In this document: positions 8,559-16,512 of the stretch, in pieces
How positions within the stretch are numbered: the first letter of the stretch is position 1
Layout of the letters: each line of letters begins with the position of its first letter
Source: an uncultured Sinobacteraceae bacterium
GTDB lineage: Bacteria; Pseudomonadota; Gammaproteobacteria; Steroidobacterales; Steroidobacteraceae
Reading direction: 5' to 3'
Length of the DNA stretch: 64,000 nucleotides
NCBI GenBank assembly: GCA_937902995.1
Contig: CALEKY010000109.1
Coordinates: forward strand, 1 to 64,000
Translations under genes and position numbers: made by a program
The notes under the pieces: generated by a model
What the model saw: the letters and a program-made list of their open reading frames with translations, nothing else
What the model was told of the DNA's origin: nothing
Database searches by the model: none

Positions 8559-9704
8559 ATGAGCGTCGAAGGAAGGGTGCGAGCCGGATTCTGGGTCGGA
8601 ATCGTGGTTTCCGGTGCGCTGCTTTTCGCGGCGAGTCGCACTGCGGACGATTCGGTTACGAACAGGGTACTGTTCTTTGGCGGAATCGCCGGAATTGCTG
8701 CGGCGTGTATCTTTCGCGTGCTCGCGGCGAGACGCATGGCACTGGCGCTCGCCGAGCGAAACCAGCGTCGATTGCAAGAGCTCGAGCGGCAGGTCCTGTC
8801 CAGCGGCTTGACGGTGGAGATCACCGGGTCGTCCGGACTATTGCCAGGGCTCGGAGCGGCGGCGTTCGCAGCGTTTTCGACTTATCTCGCGTACCGTGAG
8901 CCGGATCCGGTCAGCGTGGCATGTGCGGTGTTCTTCGTATTGTTGACGGCCATCTTACTGCCTCCCGGGCTCGCGCAACTTGGGAGACCGCTGCTGCGCA
9001 TCACGCGTCACGGTATGGAAGTCGGACTGTATGGTACGTATGCCTGGCATGAAATCGCAGGCATCGACGTCCAGGAGATTCGACATCGCGGCATCCGCGC
9101 CGGCTATCAGCTCATCCTCTATGTGCCCGACCTGGGCAAGTTCCTCGATCGAATGCATCCCACGGTGAAGCTCTGGTACGCGCGGTTCCGGTTCGGCGAA
9201 AGCCGAAACAGACTGCAGCTGATCCTGAGCAATCTATCGGAGTCGCCCGAAGTGATCGGCGATCTTCTGAGGTCGCTTTGGTCTAAGGCCACGGGCAAGC
9301 CGCCCATTTGGTCTTCGCTGATCCCGGAAAAGCATTGGAGAACCATCCAGCAGAGTCTCGAAGAGATCGAGGAGCTCGAGCGATCGTCGAAACTGATCGA
9401 GACGGACCCGGAGCGAGCGCAGCAGCTCCTCGAAGACTGGAAGCGCAAACGCCATGCGCGCATGACGCCGAGAGAACGGGAGGAACAGCAAAAACTGCGG
9501 GCGGAAATGGATGCGCTCGTCGCGCAACATGGTATGCGCGAAGCGATGAAGGTCCTGCTGGAACGCGATGCGGCTAGACGCCGCGAGCTCGATGAGAAGC
9601 TCGAGCAGATGCGTAGACGCTCGAAGCGGATTCAGTGGTCGATGATTGTGCTGACCGTGCTGGTGGCTGCGGGAGTCATTTGGTTGCGGGTGTACTCGTC
9701 CTGA
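8559..9704 (+). CDS. Membrane protein of unknown function with C-terminal coiled coil
   Basis: I do not recognise this family. The 381 residues show a pair of N-terminal helices (about 8-25 and 38-55), a second hydrophobic pair (about 95-140), a soluble middle domain with PH-like sequence (ITRHGMEVGLYGTYAWHEIA), then a long charged helical region (about 255-355) and a final helix (QWSMIVLTVLVAAGVIWL). The ATG at 8559 was chosen; a GTG at 8547 is in frame. It follows the cytochrome c gene by 126 bp with the same orientation, but nothing ties the two functionally. Confidence 0.7.
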   Translation: MSVEGRVRAGFWVGIVVSGALLFAASRTADDSVTNRVLFFGGIAGIAAACIFRVLAARRMALALAERNQRRLQELERQVLSSGLTVEITGSSGLLPGLGAAAFAAFSTYLAYREPDPVSVACAVFFVLLTAILLPPGLAQLGRPLLRITRHGMEVGLYGTYAWHEIAGIDVQEIRHRGIRAGYQLILYVPDLGKFLDRMHPTVKLWYARFRFGESRNRLQLILSNLSESPEVIGDLLRSLWSKATGKPPIWSSLIPEKHWRTIQQSLEEIEELERSSKLIETDPERAQQLLEDWKRKRHARMTPREREEQQKLRAEMDALVAQHGMREAMKVLLERDAARRRELDEKLEQMRRRSKRIQWSMIVLTVLVAAGVIWLRVYSS

Positions 9705-9711
9705 CTAGCCG

Positions 9712-9756
9712 CCAAAAAAGAAAAGCCGATGCGCCGCCGAGGGTGGCGCATCGGCT
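9712..9756 (-). terminator. Rho-independent terminator of the DUF5666 gene
   Basis: A perfect 12-bp stem (AGCCGATGCGCC at 9724-9735 with its complement at 9745-9756) and a 9-nt loop. Reading leftward it is followed by TTTTCTTTTTT. It sits between the convergent ends of the coiled-coil protein gene and the DUF5666-like gene. Confidence 0.85.
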
Positions 9757-9779
9757 CTGTCTCAGTTCGTGTATCCCGC

Positions 9780-10064
9780 TCAGTCGTCGCGTTCGATTTC
9801 GGTGGCGATGTTGCGGCCCTCGCGAGCGACGTAATCCACTTCGACCCGGTCTCCGACTTTGACGTCCTCGAGGCGGCGATAGTCATCGTCGAAGTCGGTG
9901 CGGTCGTCCGTATGGATCGTCACGCCGGCGACGACCAGGACGCCCTGCGAAGCGTCGACCGATTCGACGACACCTTCGACTTCGCGGTGCCGATCGCTGG
10001 CAACTGCGGCAAACGCCAGAGTGCTACCAATAAGAATGGCGAGAAGGGATTTCGAGCTTTTCAT
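9780..10064 (-). CDS. Small secreted DUF5666-like protein
   Basis: Predicted periplasmic protein of 94 residues. A signal peptide (MKSSKSLLAILIGSTLAFAAVAS) precedes one small beta-barrel-like domain with the DUF5666 pattern (EVEGVVESVDASQGVLVVAG, then VKVGDRVEVDY). The ATG at 10064 has a GGAG site six bases upstream, preferred over an in-frame GTG at 10076. Function unknown. It has its own terminator and appears monocistronic. Confidence 0.78.
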   Translation of the reverse strand: MKSSKSLLAILIGSTLAFAAVASDRHREVEGVVESVDASQGVLVVAGVTIHTDDRTDFDDDYRRLEDVKVGDRVEVDYVAREGRNIATEIERDD

Positions 10065-10340
10065 CGTCCGCTCCACATCACATATATGAGCCGGGCTTTA
10101 CGATCGGCAGTAATGTCTGAGGTATCCGTCGAGTTCCTGCCGGGGTAGATCGCGCTCCGTTGCGACTTTCTGCCGTCCGAACCGTCTGGGGGTGCACAAG
10201 AAAGTCCGATTGATTTCAATGCACCTCAACTTTCTCCTGGCAGGTTCGTATGGCTATTCGTAGTATGTGCAGCCGTCATTTGGGCGTTGCCGTAAAGCAA
10301 TAGCAGGGATCAATCCACTCGTGTTGGGGAGTCGCTGCCA

Positions 10341-11036
10341 ATGATCGGACTTTTGCGCGAGAAACTGCTGGAAGTGCTCCAGGTCGTCGCTCCGCTGATT
10401 CTTTCTGTGTGCGTCCTGCAGTTCACGATCGTGCATGCGCCCACGGCACTGTTCGTGCAGTTCCTCATCGGATCAGTGCTGGCAATCGTGGGCATGCTGC
10501 TCCTATTCGTAGGTATTGATCTCGGCGTCGTGCCGATGGGCAAGTTCGTCGGCGCCGAGCTGCCGAAGAAGGGCTCCATCCTGCTGATCATTACCGTGGC
10601 CTTCTCCATCGCTTTCGTCACAACGATGCCGGAACCGGACGTATTGGTGTTGTCGACGCAGGTCGATGAGGCTTCGAACGGCGCAATCGCGGGACGCACG
10701 GTGCTTTACGTCATTTCGCTGGGGTTGGCGATGCTCGCGGCGATTGCCATGGCGCGCATCGTTTTCGGTTGGTCGATGCGGTACCTGCTGGCGGCCGCTT
10801 ACTTGCTTGCGCTCGGCCTTGCCTTTTTCGCACCGCCGCAATTCGTGCCATTGGCGTTCGACGGAGGCAGCGTGACGACCGGCGTGCTCTCGGCACCGGT
10901 GATCATCGCCGTGGCGATCGGTGTGAGCTCGGTGCTTGCGGGCCGCTCGGCGGTTTCGGACGGGTTCGGTCTCGTGGGATTTGCTTCCATCGGACCGATC
11001 ATCGCGATTCTTCTGATGGGACTGTTGCGCGCATGA
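10341..11036 (+). CDS. DUF1538 membrane protein, first subunit
   Basis: Polytopic inner-membrane protein of 231 residues with about six or seven helices. It carries the DUF1538 signature (VAFSIAFVTTMPEPDVLVLS, then TQVDEASNGAIAGRTVLYV) and ends in GFGLVGFASIGPIIAILLMG. DUF1538 pairs have been reported as a two-component Na+(Li+,K+)/H+ antiporter (UmpAB of Halomonas; from memory). Its stop overlaps the start of a second DUF1538 gene (ATGA) and a PII-like gene follows, so all three should be co-translated. The nearby NhaR-like regulator fits a sodium role. Confidence 0.87.
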   Translation: MIGLLREKLLEVLQVVAPLILSVCVLQFTIVHAPTALFVQFLIGSVLAIVGMLLLFVGIDLGVVPMGKFVGAELPKKGSILLIITVAFSIAFVTTMPEPDVLVLSTQVDEASNGAIAGRTVLYVISLGLAMLAAIAMARIVFGWSMRYLLAAAYLLALGLAFFAPPQFVPLAFDGGSVTTGVLSAPVIIAVAIGVSSVLAGRSAVSDGFGLVGFASIGPIIAILLMGLLRA

Positions 11037-11755
11037 ACTCGACCTGGATCGACGAGATCATCGGAACGGCGCACGGCGTGACGATCGCGGTGACGCCGCT
11101 GATCGTCGTCTTCCTGATCTTCCAGGTGTTCCTGCTCAGATTGCCGCTGCGCCAGGTTGCGGACATTTTGAAAGGAACGGCGATCGCGGCGGTCGGGCTG
11201 TTCTTGTTTCTCGTGGGCGTGGCGATCGCGTTCCTGCCGTTTGGTCGTGCGATCGGTGCGGCGCTCGGTTCGATGCAAAACGTGTGGATGGCGGTCGTCA
11301 TCGCCGCGCTGCTCGGGTTCGTGACTGCATGGGGCGAGCCGGCCGTGCGAATCCTCGCGAATCAAGTCGAGGAAGCCTCGAACGGCTCGATTCGCAAAGC
11401 GCCGGTGCTGTACACGATCTGCATCGGGGTTGCGATCTGGGTGGGTATCGGCATGTTGAGGATCAGTGAATCGATACCGCTGCTTTATCTGCTGGTACCG
11501 GGCTATGGGCTCGTGATCGTATTGCTATGGCTCAGCAGCAAGGAGTTCGTATCGATTGCGGTCGATGCGGGCGGTGTCGCAACGGGGCCGTTGGCGAATT
11601 CGTTGCTGTTGGCACTCGCGTTGGGCGCATCGTCTGCGGTCGGCAACGGGGATCAGGTCGTAAACGGTTTCGGCCTGGTGGCGCTGATCGCATTGGCACC
11701 CGTGATGTCGCTGATGATGCTCGGGATGCTGATCAGGTTGAAGACTCGAAAATAG
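11033..11755 (+). CDS. DUF1538 membrane protein, second subunit
   Basis: Second DUF1538 polypeptide, 240 residues, with the same pattern as its neighbour (VTAWGEPAVRILANQVEEAS, then GNGDQVVNGFGLVALIALAP). The two share the EASNGxI motif, showing that they are paralogous halves that probably form a heteromeric transporter in the inner membrane. The ATG overlaps the preceding stop codon. The PII-like gene begins 10 bp downstream after AGGAG. Confidence 0.87.
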   Translation: MNSTWIDEIIGTAHGVTIAVTPLIVVFLIFQVFLLRLPLRQVADILKGTAIAAVGLFLFLVGVAIAFLPFGRAIGAALGSMQNVWMAVVIAALLGFVTAWGEPAVRILANQVEEASNGSIRKAPVLYTICIGVAIWVGIGMLRISESIPLLYLLVPGYGLVIVLLWLSSKEFVSIAVDAGGVATGPLANSLLLALALGASSAVGNGDQVVNGFGLVALIALAPVMSLMMLGMLIRLKTRK

Positions 11756-11765
11756 GAGCTTTGCA

Positions 11766-12095
11766 ATGCTCAATCCACGTTTGGTCGTAAGTATCGTGCG
11801 CAAGGGGTGGGGCGACGCGGTCCTCGAAGCCACGATGAACGCGGGTGCGCATGGAGGCACGGTATTGTTCGGGCGCGGCACCGGGCGCAACGAACAGCAG
11901 CGAGTGTTCGGCATCAAGATCGAGCCGGAGAAAGAGATCGTTTTGACGGTCGTGCCGGCCGATATCGTGGACAAGATCGTTCAAGAGGTCGTGCGCGCAG
12001 CAGAGCTCACGGAACCGGGTCACGGGTTGTCCTTTGTTGTGCCGGTGGAGCAAGTGGCCGGCGTCGTGCACTTGGTGGAGGAGCCGCAACGCTGA
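11766..12095 (+). CDS. PII-like signalling protein
   Basis: Small cytoplasmic protein of 109 residues with a PII (GlnB-like) ferredoxin-like fold: MLNPRLVVSIVRKGWGDAVL, a T-loop-like region rich in Gly (GAHGGTVLFGRGTG), and a C-terminal strand VEQVAGVVHLVEE. It lacks the GlnB uridylylation tyrosine context (RGYG). PII-like proteins usually bind a nucleotide or small ligand and gate a membrane partner. Its position as third gene after two DUF1538 genes suggests that it controls that transporter. Shine-Dalgarno AGGAG precedes the ATG. Confidence 0.85.
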   Translation: MLNPRLVVSIVRKGWGDAVLEATMNAGAHGGTVLFGRGTGRNEQQRVFGIKIEPEKEIVLTVVPADIVDKIVQEVVRAAELTEPGHGLSFVVPVEQVAGVVHLVEEPQR

Positions 12096-12124
12096 TCTTC
12101 ACGGGAAATCCTACGACCGGGCAT

Positions 12125-13045
12125 TCAGGGCTTTTGCGATCCGAACACTTTCTGCGTGCTCTCGCATATGGCGAGCACGCCCGGATGCTTGATCTTGCGT
12201 TCCATCGAAACGGCGTAGAACTCAGCGCGGACTTTGCGTGCCGGGCCAAGCACTTCGAGTCCTGATTCCTTGCGAAACTGATCGAGCAGCACATCGGGCA
12301 CCGGTGCCACGCCCCTGCCTTCGCGCGCGAATTCGCGCAGCATCGCGTAGTCCTCGAACTCGCCGACGATGTGCGGCCGGACGTTGTTGCGATCGATCCA
12401 TTGGTCCAACGCGCGACGGATCGCCGTGTCCGGTGTCGGAAGGAGTATCGGCGCTCCTTGCAGGGACTTTGGAAATCCGTCTCGGAGCCTGCGCGCGAGG
12501 GGACGTGCGCTCATCCACGACACGTCGCAGCTTCCCAAATGATGGTTGTGGGCGCCCAAGTGCAGGCTCGGCGTGACTGGCGAGTCGGATAGGATCACAT
12601 CGACCTCGTGCACTTCCAGCGCATCGAGCAACTGCTCGAGCGTTCCTTCGCGACAGACGAGTCGTACCGTTCGTTCCAACGACAGTGCTGCCGTGACGAG
12701 GCGATGCGCGACCTCTTTCGGCACCACGTCGTCGATACCGACGACGAGCCGCAACGGCCTGCGGGTCGGGCGTTGCGCGAGCGCATTCAATAGATCGGTT
12801 CCCAATCCGAAAATCTCTTCCGCATAGCCGTAGACCAGTCGCCCGACGTCAGTAGGCGCAAGAGTGCGACCGGACTTCATCAGCAGTTTCTCGCCGATAC
12901 GTTCTTCGAACGCGCGCAACTGTGTGCTCACGGTGGGCGCCGACAAGTGCAGTTCCTCGCAGGCCTTCGTGAGACTGCCGGTGCGCACGACGGTCCAGAA
13001 GTAGAGCAAATGCTGATAGTTGAGGCGCGGCAGCGGAGTTTTCAT
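12125..13045 (-). CDS. nhaR: LysR-family regulator, NhaR-like
   Basis: LysR-type regulator of 306 residues. The N-terminal HTH begins LNYQHLLYFWTVVRTGSL, close to the NhaR opening (LNYxHLYYFW), and continues with HLSAPTVSTQLRAFEERIG. The effector domain has DVILSDSP and HPGVLAICESTQKVF near the end, also as in NhaR. NhaR activates Na+/H+ antiporter genes when sodium is high. The gene converges on the DUF1538 operon 29 bp away; its own promoter lies at 13046-13196, shared with the Rnk-like gene. The ATG at 13045 was preferred over the longer start because it opens directly on the HTH. Confidence 0.85.
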   Translation of the reverse strand: MKTPLPRLNYQHLLYFWTVVRTGSLTKACEELHLSAPTVSTQLRAFEERIGEKLLMKSGRTLAPTDVGRLVYGYAEEIFGLGTDLLNALAQRPTRRPLRLVVGIDDVVPKEVAHRLVTAALSLERTVRLVCREGTLEQLLDALEVHEVDVILSDSPVTPSLHLGAHNHHLGSCDVSWMSARPLARRLRDGFPKSLQGAPILLPTPDTAIRRALDQWIDRNNVRPHIVGEFEDYAMLREFAREGRGVAPVPDVLLDQFRKESGLEVLGPARKVRAEFYAVSMERKIKHPGVLAICESTQKVFGSQKP

Positions 13046-13196
13046 ATTTCGAGATCCTCTAAGTATTCGCAAGATTATTTCTAATGGATCTAAATGTTAA
13101 CGCGGGTTACAAATCTTCCGTGCCAGGGTGCGCATCTCTCTCCCGCGAAATCGGCTCGGCGCACCCGAAACGCCGCAACTCGAAGGAGTACGTTCC
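13046..13196. promoter_or_regulatory. Divergent promoter region, nhaR-like and rnk-like genes
   Basis: This gap holds the most AT-rich DNA in the area (around 13060-13100, with AAGATTATTTCTAATGGATC), as expected for a LysR-controlled divergent promoter. A GGAG site just before 13197 serves the Rnk-like gene. I cannot place -35 and -10 boxes with confidence. Confidence 0.45.
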
Positions 13197-13598
13197 ATGC
13201 AAGGCAGAATCGTATTGAGCAAGCAGGATTTTCATCGATTGCGCAGCTTGCTCATCGCGCAGCGGTTTGCGTCGAATCAGGACGAGCAACTCGCTCTCTG
13301 GTCGAAGCTCGATCGTGCGAGCCTCGTCGAGCCCGAGGCATTGCCGAGAGATGTGGTCGGAATCGACGCGACCGTCGCCGTGACGGATATCGATCCCGGC
13401 TCGCGCAATCAGTACACGCTCGTGCTGCCGCCGCGTGCCGACGTTTCCGCAGGTTGCGTCTCCGTACTTGCGCCGATCGGCATTGCCTTGCTCGGTCACC
13501 GGGTCGGCGATGTCGTGGAATGGGAAATGCCGGGCGGCTGGCGAAGGCTGCGCATCGAAGGCGTGAGTCAGGGCGAGGGTCCGCGTCTTGCGGCCTGA
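13197..13598 (+). CDS. rnk: Rnk/GreA-type regulator of nucleoside diphosphate kinase
   Basis: Protein of 133 residues with an N-terminal helical hairpin (SKQDFHRLRSLLIAQ) and a C-terminal GreA/GreB FKBP-like domain (VAPxGxALLGHRVGDVVEWE pattern, here LAPIGIALLGHRVGDVVEW). Rnk proteins bind RNA polymerase near the secondary channel. AAGGAG lies eight bases before the ATG. A universal stress protein gene follows within about 30 bp, so both may be co-expressed in stress or stationary phase. Confidence 0.85.
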   Translation: MQGRIVLSKQDFHRLRSLLIAQRFASNQDEQLALWSKLDRASLVEPEALPRDVVGIDATVAVTDIDPGSRNQYTLVLPPRADVSAGCVSVLAPIGIALLGHRVGDVVEWEMPGGWRRLRIEGVSQGEGPRLAA

Positions 13599-13631
13599 GT
13601 CATGGAGATTGCGCTCGAAGGAAGAGGTGTA

Positions 13632-14540
13632 ATGACTCGAGGTAGAAACAGCGAGAGCAGGAGAGTCGTCCTTTGCGCAAGCGACTTGACGGCACGGTCG
13701 GACGGCGCTGTTCGGCGTGCGGCCGCGCTTGCGGATCAGATCGATGCGCGCGCAGTGTTCGTGCACGCTGTCGACGCCTCGCAACCCGACGAGGTGATCC
13801 GGATGCAGGTGAATCGTGCGCATGTGCAGCTGCGCAGCGATGCCGAGCGTGCGATGTGCTCCGCTGCTCCGGGTTTCGAGACCGAGGTACGGCTCGGCAA
13901 ACCGTTACAGGCCATCGCTGAGGCAGCGCGGGAATGGCAGCCGCAGTTCATCGTCATCGCCGCGCCTCGACGGCGCGCATTCGACGCTTTGATCGGCACA
14001 GCGGCGGAACGCTTGATTCGCTCCGCTCACTGCCCCGTTCTGGCGGTTCGCGGATCGCTCGACGGTTCGTACAAGCGAGTGGTCATTGCAACCGACTTGG
14101 GGGCGAGTTTCGAGTCGATCGCGCGTACGGCCGCGGACATGGGCGTCTTGTCGAGCGCAGACACATGGATCGTTCATGCATTCGATCATTTGTATCACGG
14201 AGTTACGGCGGCCAACGAGCGCGAAAGGACGGCGATCGTTGCGTACGAGCGGCGCCTGCGGGATGGCATAACCGTTGAGATTGCCCGTGAGCTCGAGGAA
14301 ATCGGTGTGTCGCTCGCACGAGTGAGGATCTCTGTATTGCCCGCACAGCCGATCGAGGCCATCGAGTCCGTGACTCAGTACGTCAAACCCGATCTGGTCG
14401 TGATCGGGGCGAACCCCTCGCTCATGTTGAGACGCCTGATCGCCGGCAGCGTCGCGCACGAAGTGTTCAGAAGAGCGGACTGCGACATTCTGGCCGTCCC
14501 GCCTTCGGCAGCCCGAAAGGGTTGGCTGCGAGCGGCTTAG
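13632..14540 (+). CDS. Universal stress protein with two Usp domains
   Basis: Cytoplasmic protein of 302 residues built from two UspA domains (about 10-140 and 145-295). The first domain ends IVIAAPRRRAFDALIGTAAE and HCPVLAVRG. The second ends LVVIGANPSLMLRRLIAGSV and DCDILAVPP; the G-x9-GS/T nucleotide-binding motif is better kept in the second. The ATG at 13632 follows GGAAGAGG closely, so it is preferred over the ATG at 13602. It sits directly downstream of the Rnk-like gene. Confidence 0.88.
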   Translation: MTRGRNSESRRVVLCASDLTARSDGAVRRAAALADQIDARAVFVHAVDASQPDEVIRMQVNRAHVQLRSDAERAMCSAAPGFETEVRLGKPLQAIAEAAREWQPQFIVIAAPRRRAFDALIGTAAERLIRSAHCPVLAVRGSLDGSYKRVVIATDLGASFESIARTAADMGVLSSADTWIVHAFDHLYHGVTAANERERTAIVAYERRLRDGITVEIARELEEIGVSLARVRISVLPAQPIEAIESVTQYVKPDLVVIGANPSLMLRRLIAGSVAHEVFRRADCDILAVPPSAARKGWLRAA

Positions 14541-14845
14541 TACGGCTGTGAGAGCACAGAAAAGATGTCGAGATGGCAGCGCTTCTGTTCCTCGCTTGCG
14601 CACGATCTTGTCGAAGCCGATCTGTTCGGCAGCCATGCTGAGCGCTGGGGCGGGCAACGGGAGACCAGATGCGAACACGATCGCGTCGCTTGCGCACCGT
14701 TGAGACCCTTTGGAACCGCGTCAACCGACCAGCGGGGATGGGCGGCGCCGCGATAGATGTCTACACTAGATGCAGGCTGCGCGACGCGCGATTGAAGACG
14801 CTCGCTCGAATGCGTGACATCGCGCTCGATGGCGCGAAAGCGGCA
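14541..14845. other. Intergenic region without recognised gene
   Basis: 305 bases between the convergent ends of the Usp gene and the double TetR gene. Short frames exist on both strands, but none has a start with a Shine-Dalgarno site or recognisable sequence. No clear hairpin with a T run. Confidence 0.5.
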
Positions 14846-16105
14846 TTACTTCGTCAGCAAGCCTTCGAACAGCGGTCGTGCATAGATCGCAGCGCCGTTC
14901 TCCGTCGTCACGCCAGGCGCCCAGAAATGCAGCTCGGCCGAAGCGTTGATCATTGCGGTGATCATTTGCGCAGAGATCGAAGCATTCACCGGCCGCAACG
15001 AGCCGTCGGCGATTCCGTCGCTGCACACGAGCGAGAAACGTCCGGACACCCGCTCGAACTCCTTGATCAGCTCCTTGTGAATATTCTCGGGTACCGAGGT
15101 CAGGGCTGACGTGCGAAGGAGCGGTGCGCTTCCTTCGAGCTGGTAGTACAACAACGCGGCGCATACGGCGGCGAGATTGTCGTAGCCGGTTTTGGTGGCA
15201 GCCGCAGCTTCGCGCTGGGCATGGCGCATGATTTCCAGTGTACGGGCAAAACAAGCCTCGACGAGGTCGTCTTTCGCTTCGTTGTGGTGATAAAAGGCGC
15301 CCTTCGTTACGTTGAGGCGCTCGGAAATCTTTTTCACCGACGCGCCGAGATAGCCTTGTTCGTTGATGAGCACCGTGGCTGCGCGCAGGAACGTTTCCCG
15401 TGCTTCGTTGGACCCGTTGGAGGCGGCAGTCGCGTGCAACGGCAATGTCACAGGGTTCCATTGGCCGCGATTGCGCGCCAAGCCGTTCTCGAGAATATCG
15501 ATGACATGATCGGCAAGACGCCCGTAGTCATCGGAGTCGTAGTGGTTGATCCACACGACCGACCAGAACAATTGAGAAAGCAGCAGGTGGGTTCGCGCAT
15601 TTTGCTCGACGCGCTCGAGCTTGCTGAAGTCGCGCGATCTCATGAGCAGGCTGCGAACACGACGGAACATAGCTTCGTAGGCCTTGCCTACGCCCGGGTC
15701 GTGTAGTGCGCGCACATCGTTGAAGACGGCCATCTGCTCAGCCTCGCCGATCGCGATGCGGCGCCGATGCTCGAAGAATCCCCGTACGAACAGCTCGAAC
15801 GACTGCCGCGCGGTCTTACCTTGCTCCGCGTGCTCCAACAGGGACTCGTAAACCTGAATCGAGCGGTGGAAACACGATGCCGCCAGCTCCTCCTTGCTGC
15901 GGAAGTAGTACATCACCGCAGTCGGAACGAGGTCGAGCCGAGACGCGACATTGGCCAGCGTCATGCCTTTGACGCCGCGCTGATTCAACACCTCGACAGC
16001 CGCCTGCAGGATCATGTCCTTGCGCTTGTGGAATTTTTTCGTCGGCGCAGGGCGCGCTGCTCGGGTAGCCATTCTTGTTTCTTTTGCATCTTTCCCAGTT
16101 TCCAT
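14846..16105 (-). CDS. Tandem TetR/AcrR regulator (two TetR units in one chain)
   Basis: Repressor-like protein of 419 residues, twice the usual TetR length. The first HTH is near residues 35-75 (VASRLDLVPTAVMYYFRSKE) and is followed by a ligand/dimer domain. A second complete HTH follows near 235-275 (ISERLNVTKGAFYHHNEAKD) with its own C-terminal domain. A single chain may act as a pseudo-dimer on an asymmetric operator. The ATG at 16105 (weak AGGG site upstream) was chosen; an ATG at 16072 is possible. It is divergent from an SDR gene and the acetoacetyl-CoA synthetase run, which are its likely targets. Confidence 0.85.
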   Translation of the reverse strand: METGKDAKETRMATRAARPAPTKKFHKRKDMILQAAVEVLNQRGVKGMTLANVASRLDLVPTAVMYYFRSKEELAASCFHRSIQVYESLLEHAEQGKTARQSFELFVRGFFEHRRRIAIGEAEQMAVFNDVRALHDPGVGKAYEAMFRRVRSLLMRSRDFSKLERVEQNARTHLLLSQLFWSVVWINHYDSDDYGRLADHVIDILENGLARNRGQWNPVTLPLHATAASNGSNEARETFLRAATVLINEQGYLGASVKKISERLNVTKGAFYHHNEAKDDLVEACFARTLEIMRHAQREAAAATKTGYDNLAAVCAALLYYQLEGSAPLLRTSALTSVPENIHKELIKEFERVSGRFSLVCSDGIADGSLRPVNASISAQMITAMINASAELHFWAPGVTTENGAAIYARPLFEGLLTK

Positions 16106-16512
16106 ACCGTACCCTAGAAATACAGCCGAAGGCGAGATTCCGTCATGCGACGACCGATGCGCGCAACGAAGACGGCGGAAGGGGCGTGTCGAGGCGCTCC
16201 GGCAGGAGCCTAGCAAGACCAGACCGGGCATTCAAATTCGATGAATTTCGGACGACTCGCTGGCATGGATAGGGCAGGAGCCTGCCGAGAAACGAAGTCA
16301 AACAGCTGACCGGAGCAGGCTACTCGGATATTCATGCTTGCTCGAAGGTTCACCGAAAGGCATACCCAACATTCATAATCTTCGGTCGACCGATTGACCA
16401 AATCGCGTTGCGCAGACACCATGCGCGCGGCGAGCGCGACCCGTCCGAGTAATTTCGAGCGGTCGTGCGAGATGTCGGAATCCATTCATATTCATAAGCG
16501 AGAGGTATGACG
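16106..16512. other. Divergent intergenic region, double TetR / SDR
   Basis: About 407 bases. It contains the 15-bp palindrome at 16234-16248 and an AGAGG site just before the SDR start. A 91-codon minus-strand frame (16210-16485) resembles nothing known and overlaps the regulatory region, so I do not call it. It probably holds the promoters for both flanking genes. Confidence 0.5.
16234..16248. promoter_or_regulatory. Candidate operator palindrome AAATTC-GAT-GAATTT
   Basis: Perfect 6-bp arms around a 3-bp centre, 129 bp upstream of the double TetR start and 264 bp upstream of the SDR start. It is AT-rich in GC-rich DNA. Assignment to the adjacent double TetR regulator is inferred from position only. 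Confidence 0.35.

Noticed and set aside
16210..16485. 91-codon minus-strand frame in the double TetR/SDR gap
   Set aside because: No recognisable sequence, no convincing ribosome site, and it covers the expected promoter region.
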